DNA of 64,000 nt from Sthenelais limicola. Lineage: Eukaryota; Annelida; Polychaeta; Phyllodocida; Sigalionidae. Shown here piece after piece: positions 41,871 to 51,939 of this stretch (its first letter is position 1; each line of letters opens with the position of its first letter). The stretch is from positions 11,285,172-11,349,171 of the forward strand of contig OW804097.1 of the NCBI GenBank assembly GCA_942159475.1, in the 5' to 3' direction. Position numbers and translations under genes: made by a program. The notes under the pieces are model-generated. The model was not told the DNA's origin, made no database searches, and was given only the letters and a program-made list of their open reading frames with translations.

Positions 41871-42282
41871 TGTGATGTGTTTCAGTAAAATGAGTCATAA
41901 GTCGCAAAATTGATATTTTTCAAAGTGTTTTTTTCACAAGATCACACTATTGGAATGTTCTGATTTTTGGGGAGTTGATCACTTATAGCTATACCGATCA
42001 ATGTATCATATTCCAGGACAATCTATATAATATATCCTTTAGTTTAAAAGGTACTCATATATATGGACTACATTTGATTACTTTACTGTTTATTGACCCC
42101 CAGAAATATTGGAATCTTTTTTTCAAAAACGGAAATATCAAACTTAAAATCTAGAAATACTTATACGATTATTAGACTGTTTACTATCATTGGAATCAGC
42201 TTGATCTCATCTTTTCAAATATAATGGTATCTCAAAATCTATTTTTTGCGACTTATGACTCATTTTCCTGAAACACATCACA
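41871..42282 (+). mobile_element. MITE-2 copy, full length
   Basis: TGTGATGTGTTTCAGTAAAA to CATTTTCCTGAAACACATCA, two bases after the previous copy. Confidence 0.93.
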
Positions 42283-42301
42283 AATATGTATAAAGGTATA
42301 C

Positions 42302-42373
42302 CTAAATTGTAATTAAAACTGTAATTCAGAACCTGTATACAGGTTCTGAATTACAGTTTTAATTACAATTTAG
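42302..42373. repeat. Perfect 72-bp palindrome, no spacer
   Basis: 36-bp arms, CTAAATTGTAATTAAAACTG + TAATTCAGAACCTGTA, meet at the centre TA. The right flank continues GCAGAATTTACAAAAC, like the MITE-1 interior TTTAGCAGAATTTACTAAA. Confidence 0.95.
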
Positions 42374-42395
42374 CAGAATTTACAAAACAACTCAG

Positions 42396-42530
42396 CCTCT
42401 CAGATCAAACCAGAATGGTGATTTGACAGTGATTGGACTGTGCTAATGATTTTCACGGACCTGGGGTTGGCATCTTAATGATGAGCGCATTGCTAACGCG
42501 GTCATTGAGGCGAGTCGCCCCCTCCCCCGT
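42396..42530 (-). repeat. Repeat-C copy, diverged
   Basis: CTCTCAGATCAAACCAGAAT, GACAGTGATTGGACTGTGCT, GCGGTCATTGAGGCGAG. Confidence 0.6.
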
Positions 42531-42790
42531 ACTAGATAAGATAAGATAAGATAAGATACTACTTTATTTATCGAACTCACATTACATAAGAATAATCACA
42601 TATAAAATAGACAAATAGGTATACGGTCATCTAGATTAGATCCAGTTCTCCCAGACGTTACCATCTCGCACGAGGCAGAGTTATAATTCTGAAATAGAAT
42701 AAACTTTTTGAGGGTAAAAATTAAACGAATAAAAATAGAATAAAATAAGGACAATAATGAGAAAAAATAGAGACACTAGGTCTTCAATAA
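42531..42790 (-). mobile_element. LINE 3' end with GATAA tail
   Basis: GATAAGATAAGATAAGATAA at the left edge; CCAGTTCTCCCAGACGTTAC matches in reverse GGTAACGGCTGGGAGAACTG at 44204, so both are one family in opposite orientations. Confidence 0.72.
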
Positions 42791-43524
42791 TCAAGGTTTG
42801 CTTGGCAAGAGATGGTACCGTATGGCACTAATACAACATAAGAATCATCAGATTAATTAGGATACAAACCTAGACATTATAATATATTTTCAATCTGTTT
42901 TTCAAATTCATACTTTGAGGTTGCCTAACTAACAACCCACGTGACCTTGTCGCGTCTCAAACCTCAAACCTCAATACCTCACCACTTCACTTCCAACTTT
43001 CAAGCAGTCAACTGTTCCACAATTTTTACCCACCCACCCACACCTTTTTCTATAATATAATAATGTTATATTATATTTTTTTATAGTATAATAATTCCCT
43101 CATACTAATTATCTCATAAAATCTTCAATTTTAACAATTTATCATATCTTTATATACAAACCTTCAGTTTTATATAAATCTATTCACCAATTTTTATACC
43201 TTTTACCTATTTATTATATTTATAAAACAAATCAATTAAAATAAACTTTTAATTTCCCAAGACTGCCTTTACTTTCATCATTTCTTACAATCACAGGCCT
43301 CTCAGCATCAATGGGATGATAATTAATTAGAAAGCCGAGGCACCATTTTCTTATACTAAATTAGCTCACAGTACGAAAGTAGAAATATTCAGAGTGGAAC
43401 AACTTAATTATAAAAGGTAAGGTTGACTGAATTATCTAACGGTTGTAAGCAAATTACCTTAGTTCAGGTAATTTACCTGTTGTAATTACTTGTATTTCAC
43501 CCTTGATATGCTCAGCCCATAGCA
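42791..43524. other. No recognised feature
   Basis: Very AT-rich; the 42970-43270 stretch is T/C-rich on this strand with TATAATATAATAATGTTATA runs. No ORF or repeat family recognised. Confidence 0.4.
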
Positions 43525-43760
43525 TGGGTCAGATTTTCAGAAAATGTACAATTGGCAGCTGTATACATTTAGTAAATTCTGCTAGATTAGGCTGCAATTT
43601 GGTCAATGCTAGGTAAATTCGAGTATATTTGGCATTGCATTGATTCTTGCAATCTGTTTGGTTAGGTTGAACTGTATTTTGAACTTACTTTCCTCTGAAA
43701 TTCGGGTTGTTTCAGAGAATTGGTGAAAGTGAATTGTACATTTTCTGGTGACTTAACCCA
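43525..43760 (+). mobile_element. MITE-1 copy, full length
   Basis: TGGGTCAGATTTTCAGAAAA to TTTTCTGGTGACTTAACCCA. Confidence 0.93.
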
Positions 43761-43772
43761 TAACATCCTGTA

Positions 43773-43955
43773 ACAGCTCTGTATATTGTTTAGCTGGTCA
43801 GTAACTGAAGCCATAGAAATAACATATGCTCTGTATATTGTTTAGCTGGTCAGTAACTGAAGCCATAGAGATAACATATGCTCTGTATATTGTTTAGCTG
43901 GTCAGTAACTGAAGCCATAGAGATAACATATGCTCTGTATATTGTTTAGCTGGTG
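43773..43955. repeat. 52-bp tandem repeat, ~3.5 units
   Basis: ATGCTCTGTATATTGTTTAG + CTGGTCAGTAACTGAAGCCATAGAGATAACAT; the first unit (CAGCTCTGTATATTGTTTAG) starts the array. Confidence 0.92.
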
Positions 43956-44174
43956 ATATTGCTCGCGGGCAATACACAGCTGACCTAGTAGTTTTTGGTA
44001 CACTGTGCGCATTTTCTGCAGTTCTGGGTCTGCAGTTCATCGGGGCTAAGTTTTCGGAGCAAATCAAGCTAAAAAAAAAAATTTTTCTATTCATTCCTCA
44101 AATTCTTGTTCTCAACATGTTCTAGTTTATTGTACTCTTATTCTTTATTTTCTTACTTTAATCATGAACTTAAT

Positions 44175-44300
44175 TGTTACCCTTTTCAGCCAAGGTAACG
44201 GCTGGGAGAACTGGAGGCTACCTCTAGATGTCTGTGTACCTGTTTATCGTATGTAACTGTCCTATCTGATGAATAAAGTAGTTCTTATCTTATCTTATCA
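44175..44300 (+). mobile_element. LINE 3' end with TTATC tail
   Basis: GGTAACGGCTGGGAGAACTG...GATGAATAAAGTAGTTC then TTATCTTATCTTATC. It includes an AATAAA. Confidence 0.72.
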
Positions 44301-44553
44301 CTGTAGATCATGTTAATCTAACATAAGTTATGTGTGTGGGGTGAAATCAATTTATACAGAACAACCCTTGAATTCTCAGCGTCATGAACTTTTTCCCCTT
44401 TATCGTCATTGGGGAATATTCACTCCTGCCTTGAATCTGAGGTAGTTCTGTGTACATGTATTGTACATAAATTGTGTATTTCCCCACAATGGACAAATAA
44501 TTGTACTAGATATACCAGCTTTTTCATATTTAAGATTATGATAATCTTATATA
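44301..44553. other. No recognised feature
   Basis: Nothing recognised between LINE and MITE-2. Confidence 0.35.
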
Positions 44554-45301
44554 TGTGATGTGTTAATAAATATTACAACATCTAACAAGTACTTCTATAT
44601 TTTAAGTTTTATATCTATATCTAAAAATAATGACAGGGCGAGTGAGTGAGAGAAGGGAGAGAGAGGGCAGGAGCGCGAAAGAAAGAGAGATTGAGAGAGA
44701 GGGCAGAGAGAGATAGAAAGATTGAGAGAGGAAGGAACAGTGAGAGAAAAACAGGGAGAGAGAGATAGAGAGAGAAAGAGAGAGAATTTTTTACTTTATT
44801 AAGAGTATTTGTCAATCGATACAGGAACAAGTACATATATAAGTAAACATAACAAAGTCAATATACATAAGATATCACCTGTATACAAGAGGTAGGTTTT
44901 AGCCTCAGTCCTAGTGAAACTAGGTCTGGTATGATTGGCCATTACCTGAGAAAGAGAGAGAAAGAGAAAGAGAGAAAGAGAGAGAGAGAGAGAAGAAAAG
45001 ATTGTGAGAGAGAAGGCAAGGAGAGAGAGAAAGAGAAAGAGAGAGTCAGAGAAAAAGGTTTCAAATATTTTTGGTAGGGTATTTACATGTAAATCAGCTA
45101 AATGTGCTCTATATAATGACCTTAGAAAGGCAGGGATAGATTTTATAAACTCTCTTGAAATTTGGTACATGTATCCATGCTACAAGAAGCAATAAGCAAC
45201 ACAAAGATAAAAATGTTCCTACAAATACGTCTTGTGAATAAAACATTTTGAAAATTATCAAATTTGCTTTTTTTGACTCATTTTCCAGGAACACATCACA
45301 C
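44554..45301 (-). mobile_element. MITE-2 copy with GA-microsatellite and LINE inserts
   Basis: Left GTGATGTGTTAATAAATATT; right end TTTTTTGACTCATTTTCCAG + GAACACATCACA. The middle holds GAGA tracts (44630-44785, 44946-45055) around a minus-strand retroposon 3' end (44786-44945). Confidence 0.75.
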
Positions 45302-45756
45302 ATGTTACTGTGCTCAACAACCTGAATAACAAGAAATAGTTAACAGTGATCAGTTTACATTTATTTATTTATTTCCGGTTCATGTAGAAGATTGCGTTTC
45401 CAAGGGAAACGAAGATTGATGTCAGTTAAATGTAAAGTTCGAGAGGGAGGGATAGTAGGAGGGAGTGGAAGTGGAGACAGAAAACATGAAATCCCTATTC
45501 CATATAATTATATGACTGGTCATTCCATGTGATTCTGTTGGCCCCTTTAACACCTTTGCATATGAGGCATCTTATTTCTCAACTTGCCACTTTAATTCAC
45601 ACATGGTCTACCCTTTAATTCACACCTAAACGCCATCCTCTCCCCCTCCCAGCCATTACCAGCATGATTCTGATCCCATCTGCTGATATCAGAATCAACA
45701 GATTATTCACACTGATATCCAGGATGGGAGGAGCCAAGATGCTATCAATGATTGAC
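45302..45756. other. No gene; possible LINE tail at 45360
   Basis: TTTATTTATTTATTTCCGGT at 45360 reads as a minus-strand LINE end; the rest is unassigned. Confidence 0.4.
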
Positions 45757-45882
45757 AGATCTCACCCCAATCCAATTAGATTGATGATAACATCAATCTA
45801 AAAACGAATTAAAATATTAGGTAAAGCGAGAGGCTTTCACTGACAACAGAGGAACACTCTTAACTCTGAGCCTAGACTGAAA
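45757..45882 (-). repeat. Repeat-C copy
   Basis: GCGAGAGGCTTTCACTGACA, ACACTCTTAACTCTGAGCCT. A short triplication of CTCAGAGCTG follows at 45917-45945. Confidence 0.7.
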
Positions 45883-45949
45883 TGTCTCTTGCTACAAACT
45901 AAAGAACAGTCTAATCTCAGAGCTGCTCAGAGCTGCTCAGAGCTGAACC

Positions 45950-46190
45950 ATTTTTTTGGTAAATAAATTTTATTGAGGACATTTCCATGCGAACATGGTA
46001 ATCTCATGCACACTCAATGGCAAAAATTAGTTATTATACATCAAGATATTTAATAATTTAAATTTTAATACTCTATATTATTATGTAGACATATACCATA
46101 ATAGATGACATTTGAGAACAGGCACTCCTTAAATTATGTCAGTTACAATGAAGACATTGAAATCAATCATATCCTTAACTATCCTTTTTC
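45950..46190 (-). mobile_element. LINE 3' end (minus strand)
   Basis: TTTTTTTGGTAAATAAATTT then ATTGAGGACATTTCCATGCG; the TATTGAGGACATTTCCAT pattern also occurs near 55760. Confidence 0.5.
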
Positions 46191-46191
46191 C

Positions 46192-46705
46192 AGTCTAGGC
46201 TCGGAATTGAGGGAACCCCTCCAAACCGCAAAAAGCCATTAGAATCCCATTAGGACAGCTATATACTACTGGGTCCACCTGGGCCAGGGAAGCACAGAAT
46301 AGCCCTCCAATAGGGGATTTGCATAGCCGCCATTTTTAATCTTGATTCGCATGGAATTATGGGGCAAATGATACAGTATAAAATCTATAGAAACATGCCA
46401 TGTTCAGCATGGACTATTTATCAATACTCTAATGTCAATATCCATGTCTTATACATGTTTCCATAACACAGGCCTCCATCTTTACCATCATGCATTTAGT
46501 TTTAATAGATCATTTCTATGATATCCAATGATATTGGTGAAAACATTCTTGCAATCTTCGATAAAAATGTTACCGAATATTTGTATGTCAGATTTCCTCA
46601 GAATCGATCCCAGGATGCAGTGTAACAGACATGCGCAGTGGCACATACAAATCCCCTATAACTGATATACCATTCTAATCTGATTTGAGAGGCTGTGCGC
46701 CTCAA
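46192..46705 (+). repeat. Repeat-C copy split by MITE-E
   Basis: CAGTCTAGGCTCGGAATTGA...AGAATAGCCCTCCAA (to 46310), then MITE-E, then ACTGATATACCATTCTAATC and TGATTTGAGAGG. Confidence 0.8.
46311..46660. mobile_element. MITE-E copy, complete
   Basis: 350 bp with inverted ends TAGGGGATTTGCATAGCCGC / GGCACATACAAATCCCCTA. TA lies at both junctions with repeat-C. No ORF. Confidence 0.82.
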
Positions 46706-46806
46706 CTGTTTATCATTTTTCAGCCTCATTTAGCAGGATTTCCTAAATATGTAGAGCTGGTGATCTTCTGCTGCCATGCCCAACCGTACTACCCTCCTCC
46801 TCCAGG

Positions 46807-47026
46807 TGGGGAAAGTCGTCAGAAAATGTACAATTCACTTTCACCAATTCTCTGAAATAACCCAAATTTCAGATGAAAATACAGTTCAACCTAACCAAAC
46901 AGATTGCTAGAATCAATGCAATGCCAAATATACTCGAATTTACCTAGTATTGACCAAATTGTAGCCTAATTTAGCAGAATTTACTAGATGTATACAGCTG
47001 CCAATTGTACATTTTCTGACAATCTC
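46807..47026 (-). mobile_element. MITE-1 copy, right end eroded
   Basis: GGGGAAAGTCGTCAGAAAAT to CATTTTCTGACAATCTCCTC. Confidence 0.88.
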
Positions 47027-47051
47027 CTCCAGTGAGCTGTGCTGGCATACA

Positions 47052-47287
47052 TGGGTCAGATTTTCAGAAAATGTACAATTCACCTTCACCAATCCTCTCC
47101 AATAACCCACATTTAAGACAGAAATCAGCTTTAAAATGCAGTTTAACACAACAGAACTGATTCTATAAATCAATGTGATACCGAATATACTCAGATATAC
47201 CTGGCATTCATAATTTCTCAGCCTAATTTAACAGAATTTCGTACAGAGTACAGAGCTGCCAATTGTACATTTTCTGAAAATCTGACT
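47052..47287 (-). mobile_element. MITE-1 copy, full length
   Basis: TGGGTCAGATTTTCAGAAAA to ATTTTCTGAAAATCTGACTG. Confidence 0.92.
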
Positions 47288-47417
47288 GACATACCACCTG
47301 TTCCTCCAGTGCTAACCACACACACCACACTAACACATTTATCACTCTCTCCGGGAGCTGCTCCTCCTGATTAACTCACCCCACGTGCCTCACACACACC
47401 TCCAGCTCAAGTGCATA

Positions 47418-47687
47418 TAGGTTAGATTTTCTGAAAATGTACAATTGTCAGCTGTATACATTTAGTGAATTCTGCTAAATTAGGCTGCAATTTGGTTGAT
47501 ATTTGGTGAATTCGAGTATATTTGGCATTGCATTGATTCTAGCAATCTGTTTGGTTAGGTTGAACTGTATTTTTTAACTTTATTTTCGTCTGGAATTTGG
47601 GTTATTTCAGAGAATTGGTTAAGGTCAATTGTACATTTTCTGAAAATATGAACCATATAGGTCAGATTGTTAGAAAATGTATAATAA
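47418..47687 (+). mobile_element. MITE-1 copy plus adjacent lone terminus
   Basis: TAGGTTAGATTTTCTGAAAA to TTTTCTGAAAATATGAACCA (47655), then a lone TAGGTCAGATTGTTAGAAAA. Confidence 0.85.
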
Positions 47688-47789
47688 AGAGGAAATAAAA
47701 CTATTACAACAGCAACAATATGTATACATGTAGCCTAGGTAGGAATACACATTCCTGTCCACCATTGCGTCTATAGGCTATTTCTACCA

Positions 47790-48665
47790 GAGAGAGAGAG
47801 AGAGAGAGGGAGAGGGCAGGGAGAGAGTGAGTGAGGGTAGAGACAGAGGGCAGGAGGGAGATTTAGGAAGAGAGACAGGGCGAGTGAGTGAGAGAAGGGA
47901 GAGAGAGGGCAGGAGCGCGAGAGAAAGAGAGAGTGAGAGAGAGGGCAGAGAGAGATAGAAAGACTGAGAGAGCAAGGCAAGAAACAGTGACAGAAAGGGA
48001 CAGTGGGAGAGATAGGAAAGAGAGAGTGAGAGAGGAGAAGAGAGAGTGAGAGGAAGAGAGGGTGAGAGAGAGTGTGAGAGGATGAGAGAGAGGCAGGGAG
48101 ACGAAGAGAGAGTGAGAGGAAGAGAGGGTGAGAGAGAGTGAGGAAGGGAAAGGGAGAGAGAGAGTCAGAGAGAAGAAAAGAGAGTGAGAGGAAGAGAGGG
48201 GGAGAGAGAGTGAGGGAGAGAGAGAGAGTGAAAGAGAGAGAGTCAGACAGGGGAAGAGAGAGTGAGAGAGAGTGAGGAAAAGAGAGAGGGAGAGAAAGTC
48301 AGCGAGCAGAAGAGAGAGTGACAGAGTGTGAGAGAGTGAGAGAGGGAGTGAGAGAGGGGAAGAAAGAGAGAGAGAGGGTGAGAGAGAGAGTGGCAGAAAG
48401 GGAGAGAGTGGCAGAGAGTGGCAGAGAGAGGAAGAGAGAGGAAGAGAGAGGAAGAGAGAGGAAGAGAGAGGAAGAGAGAGGAAGAGAGAGGAAGAGAGAG
48501 GAAGAGAGAGGAAGAGAGAGGAAGAGAGAGGAAGAGAGAGGAAGAGGGAGGAAGAGAGAGGAAGAGAGAGGAAGAGAGAGGAAGAGAGAGGAAGAGAGTG
48601 TGTGAGAGAGAGAGAGAGTGAGAGAGGAGAAGAGAGAGTGAGAAAGTGAGAGAGAGTCACAGAGA
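47790..48665. repeat. Purine-rich (GA)n satellite, 0.9 kb
   Basis: Almost pure purine on the + strand: GAGAGAGAGAGG, GTGAGAGAGAG and, at 48421-48600, about 18 copies of the 10-bp unit GAAGAGAGAG. Long open frames on both strands are repeat artefacts. Confidence 0.95.
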
Positions 48666-48767
48666 GAGGGCGGTACATGGTACATCAAGGTACGCCTATT
48701 CACGAATAACCGTTTTTTACCAAACACGCTATGCTTTTTGTCCTTATTGTTATTGCGCTGGTTATGT

Positions 48768-49452
48768 AGGTGTAGGAGGTGTAGGAGGTGCAGGAGGTGC
48801 AGGAGGTGTAGGAGGTGCAGGAGGTGCAGGAGGTGTAGGAGGTGCAGGAGGTGCAGGAGCTGTAGGAGGTGCAGGAGGTGTAGGAGGTGCAGGAGGTGCA
48901 GGAGGTGCAGGAGGTGCAGGAGGTGCAGGAGGTGCAGGAGGTGTAGGAGGTGCAGGAGGTGCAGGAGGTGCAGGAGGTGCAGGAGGTGTAGGAGGTGCAG
49001 GAGGTGCAGGAGGTGCAGGAGGTGCAGGAGGTGCAGGAGGTGCAGGAGGTGCAGGAGGTGTAGGAGGTGCAGGAGGTGCAGGAGGTGCAGGAGGTGCAGG
49101 AGGTGTAGGAGGTGTAGGAGGTGCAGGAGGTGCAGGATGTGTAGGAGGTGCAGGAGGTGCAGGAGGTGCAGGAGGTGCAGGAGGTGCAGGAGGTGCAGGA
49201 GGTGTAGGAGGTGCAGGAGGTGCAGGAGGTGCAGGAGGTGCAGGAGGTGTAGGAGGTGTAGGAGGTGCAGGAGGTGCAGGATGTGTAGGAGGTGCAGGAG
49301 GTGCAGGAGGTGCAGGAGGTGTAGGAGGTGCAGGAGGTGCAGGAGGTGTAGGAGGTGCAGGAGGTGTAGGAGGTGCAGGAGGTGCAGGAGGTGCAGGAGG
49401 TGCAGGAGGTGCAGGAGGTGCAGGAGGTGCAGGAGGTGTAGGAGGTGCAGGA
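48768..49452. repeat. 9-bp minisatellite GGAGGTGCA/GGAGGTGTA, ~76 units
   Basis: Units of GGAGGTGCA with scattered GGAGGTGTA and rare variants (GGAGCTGTA, GGATGTGTA). The pattern of T variants recurs with a higher-order period (a 135-bp block around 49047-49181 recurs at 49213-49290). No stop codon exists in several frames, which explains the Gly/Ala, Cys/Arg and Pro/Ala open frames. Confidence 0.95.
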
Positions 49453-49460
49453 GTCGAATG

Positions 49461-49501
49461 CCATACGAAAATAAAGTTCAAAACTCAGTTCAACCTAACC
49501 T
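49461..49501 (-). mobile_element. MITE-1 interior scrap
   Basis: ACGAAAATAAAGTTCAAAAC then TCAGTTCAACCTAACC, directly after the minisatellite. Confidence 0.75.
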
Positions 49502-49599
49502 GTGAATTAATAGTGTACTAGAGTGAGATCGCTTTGCCTTTTAAATATCATAATATGAGTAAACAGAGATAATTCTGCTTACCTAGTTGGGTTATATCT

Positions 49600-49996
49600 G
49601 ATAAATATAAATTGATTCGATTTAATTTGATTTGATCTATGACATTATTCCTTTAATATATAGAACTTTACATATTAGTTCAGGGCTATACTTAGTCATT
49701 CGTTGTTACTGTTTATCGTTACCCTACTATCAGGCTATACTTAGTCTCAGGTTGTTGTTATCGCCAGCTTGTTATAAAGACTGGAATCATATTTTTACTT
49801 TCACTTATAGCCGTAGTTCTCGGCTCCCTTATGCTTATAACTCAAACTTTATGAACTTGTAACTTCACCAAATTAATTGAATTCGATAAAGGCACTCGTT
49901 GGAGGAAATGATACTGCTATCATGATAGATGCAGCTACCTGTATTTGTATGTAACATCTATGCAAAATAAAAGAATTCTTGAATTGAATTGAAGTA
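49600..49996 (+). mobile_element. LINE 3' end with TTGAA tail (probable)
   Basis: Ends AATAAAAGAATTCTTGAATT then GAATTGAA; the preceding open stretch is not diagnostic. Confidence 0.5.
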
Positions 49997-50118
49997 TACT
50001 TTTCTACAGATTTGATACTATTTTTGTAACCTTTTTATCTAGATGTACTATCTCTCTGGGAAAAGTGTTCTTCCGGGCATAATGCCGTGATAGAATAACA
50101 CAATTAAACAAACAAACT

Positions 50119-50349
50119 ATTCAAACAGAAAATGTAAAATTCACTCTCACCAATTCTCTCAAATAACTCGAATTTCAGACGAAAATAAAGTTCAAAATAC
50201 AGTTCAACCTAACCAAACAGATTGCTAGAATCAATGCAATGCCGAATATACTCGAATTTACCTAGTATTGGCCAAATTGCAGCCTAATTTAGCAGAATTT
50301 ACTAAATGTGTACAGCTGCCAATTGTACATTTTCTGCAAATCTGACGCA
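50119..50349 (-). mobile_element. MITE-1 copy, left terminus eroded
   Basis: TCAAACAGAAAATGTAAAAT to ATTTTCTGCAAATCTGACGC. Confidence 0.9.
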
Positions 50350-50362
50350 TCTCAAAACATCA

Positions 50363-50509
50363 TTTTTTGCTACCTAATTTATCCGAACTCTGCTAAATTA
50401 GGCTGCAATTTGGTCAATACTATGTAAATTCGAGTATTTTCGTCTGAAATTTGGATCATGTCACAGAATTGGTGCAGCTGAATGTTACATTTTCTGAGAA
50501 TATGACCCA
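50363..50509 (+). mobile_element. MITE-1 fragment, internally deleted
   Basis: CTACCTAATTTATCCGAACT, TTGGTCAATACTATGTAAAT, TTTTCTGAGAATATGACCCA. Confidence 0.82.
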
Positions 50510-50739
50510 CTAGTAAACATTTCACCCGTGAAGTAGAATTAGTCAACCCGTACTGAGCATCACGAACCCTAAAGATCACCTTACCTTGCACTAGATGGGT
50601 TGACATGATGGATACAACACCACCACCTGCCTCCTTCTACTTCTGTCTCTTTCTCCTGGGATATTCGTCATTATCTGGTGCCACTCACGACGCTTCAATC
50701 GCACTCGAGCTTACTAGTAGGTTCTCTTTACTCTAAAAA

Positions 50740-50945
50740 GGTCTAGGCCCAAAGTTGAGAGAGTCCCTTCAAATGGAGGGAAAGCCTCTCGCCTCAACCT
50801 GCAAAGTGCCATTATAATGCGATTAAGACCGCAAAATGTTGTTTATTCCTGTTAGAACGAGTCCTAGGTTAGGAAACCGATTAGCGAAGTAGGAGTCTAA
50901 TCACTGACATACCATTCTTATGTCATCTGAGGGTTTGTACCTAGA
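50740..50945 (+). repeat. Repeat-C copy, unexpanded
   Basis: GGTCTAGGCCCAAAGTTGAG, GGAGGGAAAGCCTCTCGCCT, GATTAGCGAAGTAGGAGTCT, TGTCATCTGAGGG: the clearest single-copy reference. Confidence 0.85.
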
Positions 50946-51025
50946 GTGTGAACTCAATGCATAAGATTTTTCAAAATTCGTAGTACAAAGTGATACGTCT
51001 CCCTGCCATACACAGAGTTATATAG

Positions 51026-51245
51026 TGGGTCAGATTGTCAGAAAATGTACAATCACCTTTACCAATCCTCTCAAATAACCCACATTTAAGACAAAAATGA
51101 GCTTCAAAATGCAGTTTAACATAACAGGACTGATACTTTAAATCAATGCGATATCAAATATACTCATATATACCCAGTAGTCATCATTTTTCAGCCTAAT
51201 TTAGCAGAATTTTCTAAATGTGTAGAGCTGCAAATTGTACATTTG
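51026..51245 (-). mobile_element. MITE-1 copy fused to MITE-2 at its right end
   Basis: TGGGTCAGATTGTCAGAAAA to GAGCTGCAAATTGTACATTT, then MITE-2 GAAATGAGTCACAAGTCGCA without either terminus. Confidence 0.88.
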
Positions 51246-51632
51246 GAAATGAGTCACAAGTCGCAAAATTCATATTTTTCAAAGTGTTTTTTCACAAGAT
51301 CTCTTTATTGAAATTTCTGATTCGTAGAGGGTTTATCACTTATAGTTATATTGATCTATGTATCAAATTTCGGGACAATATATGTAATATATCCTTTCGT
51401 TTTAAAGGTCCCCATATGGACTACATTTAGTTACTTTACTCTTTATTGCCCCCAAGACATATTGGAAACTTTTTTTTTTCAAAAGTAAAGATATCAAATT
51501 TAAAATCTAGAAATACTTTTTAGATTATAAGACTGTTTACTACCATTGGAATCGGCTTGATCTCATCTTTTCAAATATAATGATATCTCAAAATCTACTT
51601 TTTGCGATTTATGACTCATTTTTCATGAACCC
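51246..51632 (+). mobile_element. MITE-2 copy, left terminus missing
   Basis: GAAATGAGTCACAAGTCGCA to GCGATTTATGACTCATTTTT + CATGAACCCA. Confidence 0.88.
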
Positions 51633-51907
51633 ATGTAATATATTTTGGGGACATTGTTTTAGATATGTCCTTGCGTTTTGAAGACCTTCATATGGAGTAT
51701 ATTTAGTTACTTTACTGGTAATTACCCATCCAGAAACATTGCAAACTTTAAAAAAAAAAATATCAAATTTAAAATATAGAAATATAATTATTAGGTGTCC
51801 TAGTGTTTACTATTATTGGAATCATCTTGATTTCCTCTTTTCCAACATGGTGATATCTCAAAATCCATGTTTTGCGACTTGTGACTCATTTTGCTAAAAC
51901 GGATCCC
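51633..51907 (+). mobile_element. MITE-2 copy, left half missing
   Basis: AATATATTTTGGGGACATTG to CATTTTGCTAAAACGGATCC, directly after the preceding copy. Confidence 0.85.
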
Positions 51908-51939
51908 ATTTATTGTGTTACATATTGCGTGAGAGGTGC

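Noticed and set aside
47863..48727. Leu/Ser-rich and Arg/Glu-rich open frames
   Set aside because: Direct translation of (GA)n and GAAGAGAGAG repeats.
48646..49521. Long Gly/Ala, Cys/Arg, Pro/Ala and Ser/Thr/Cys open frames on both strands
   Set aside because: All come from a 9-bp minisatellite without stop codons; five overlapping frames open at once is a composition effect. Silk- or collagen-like readings are not supported.
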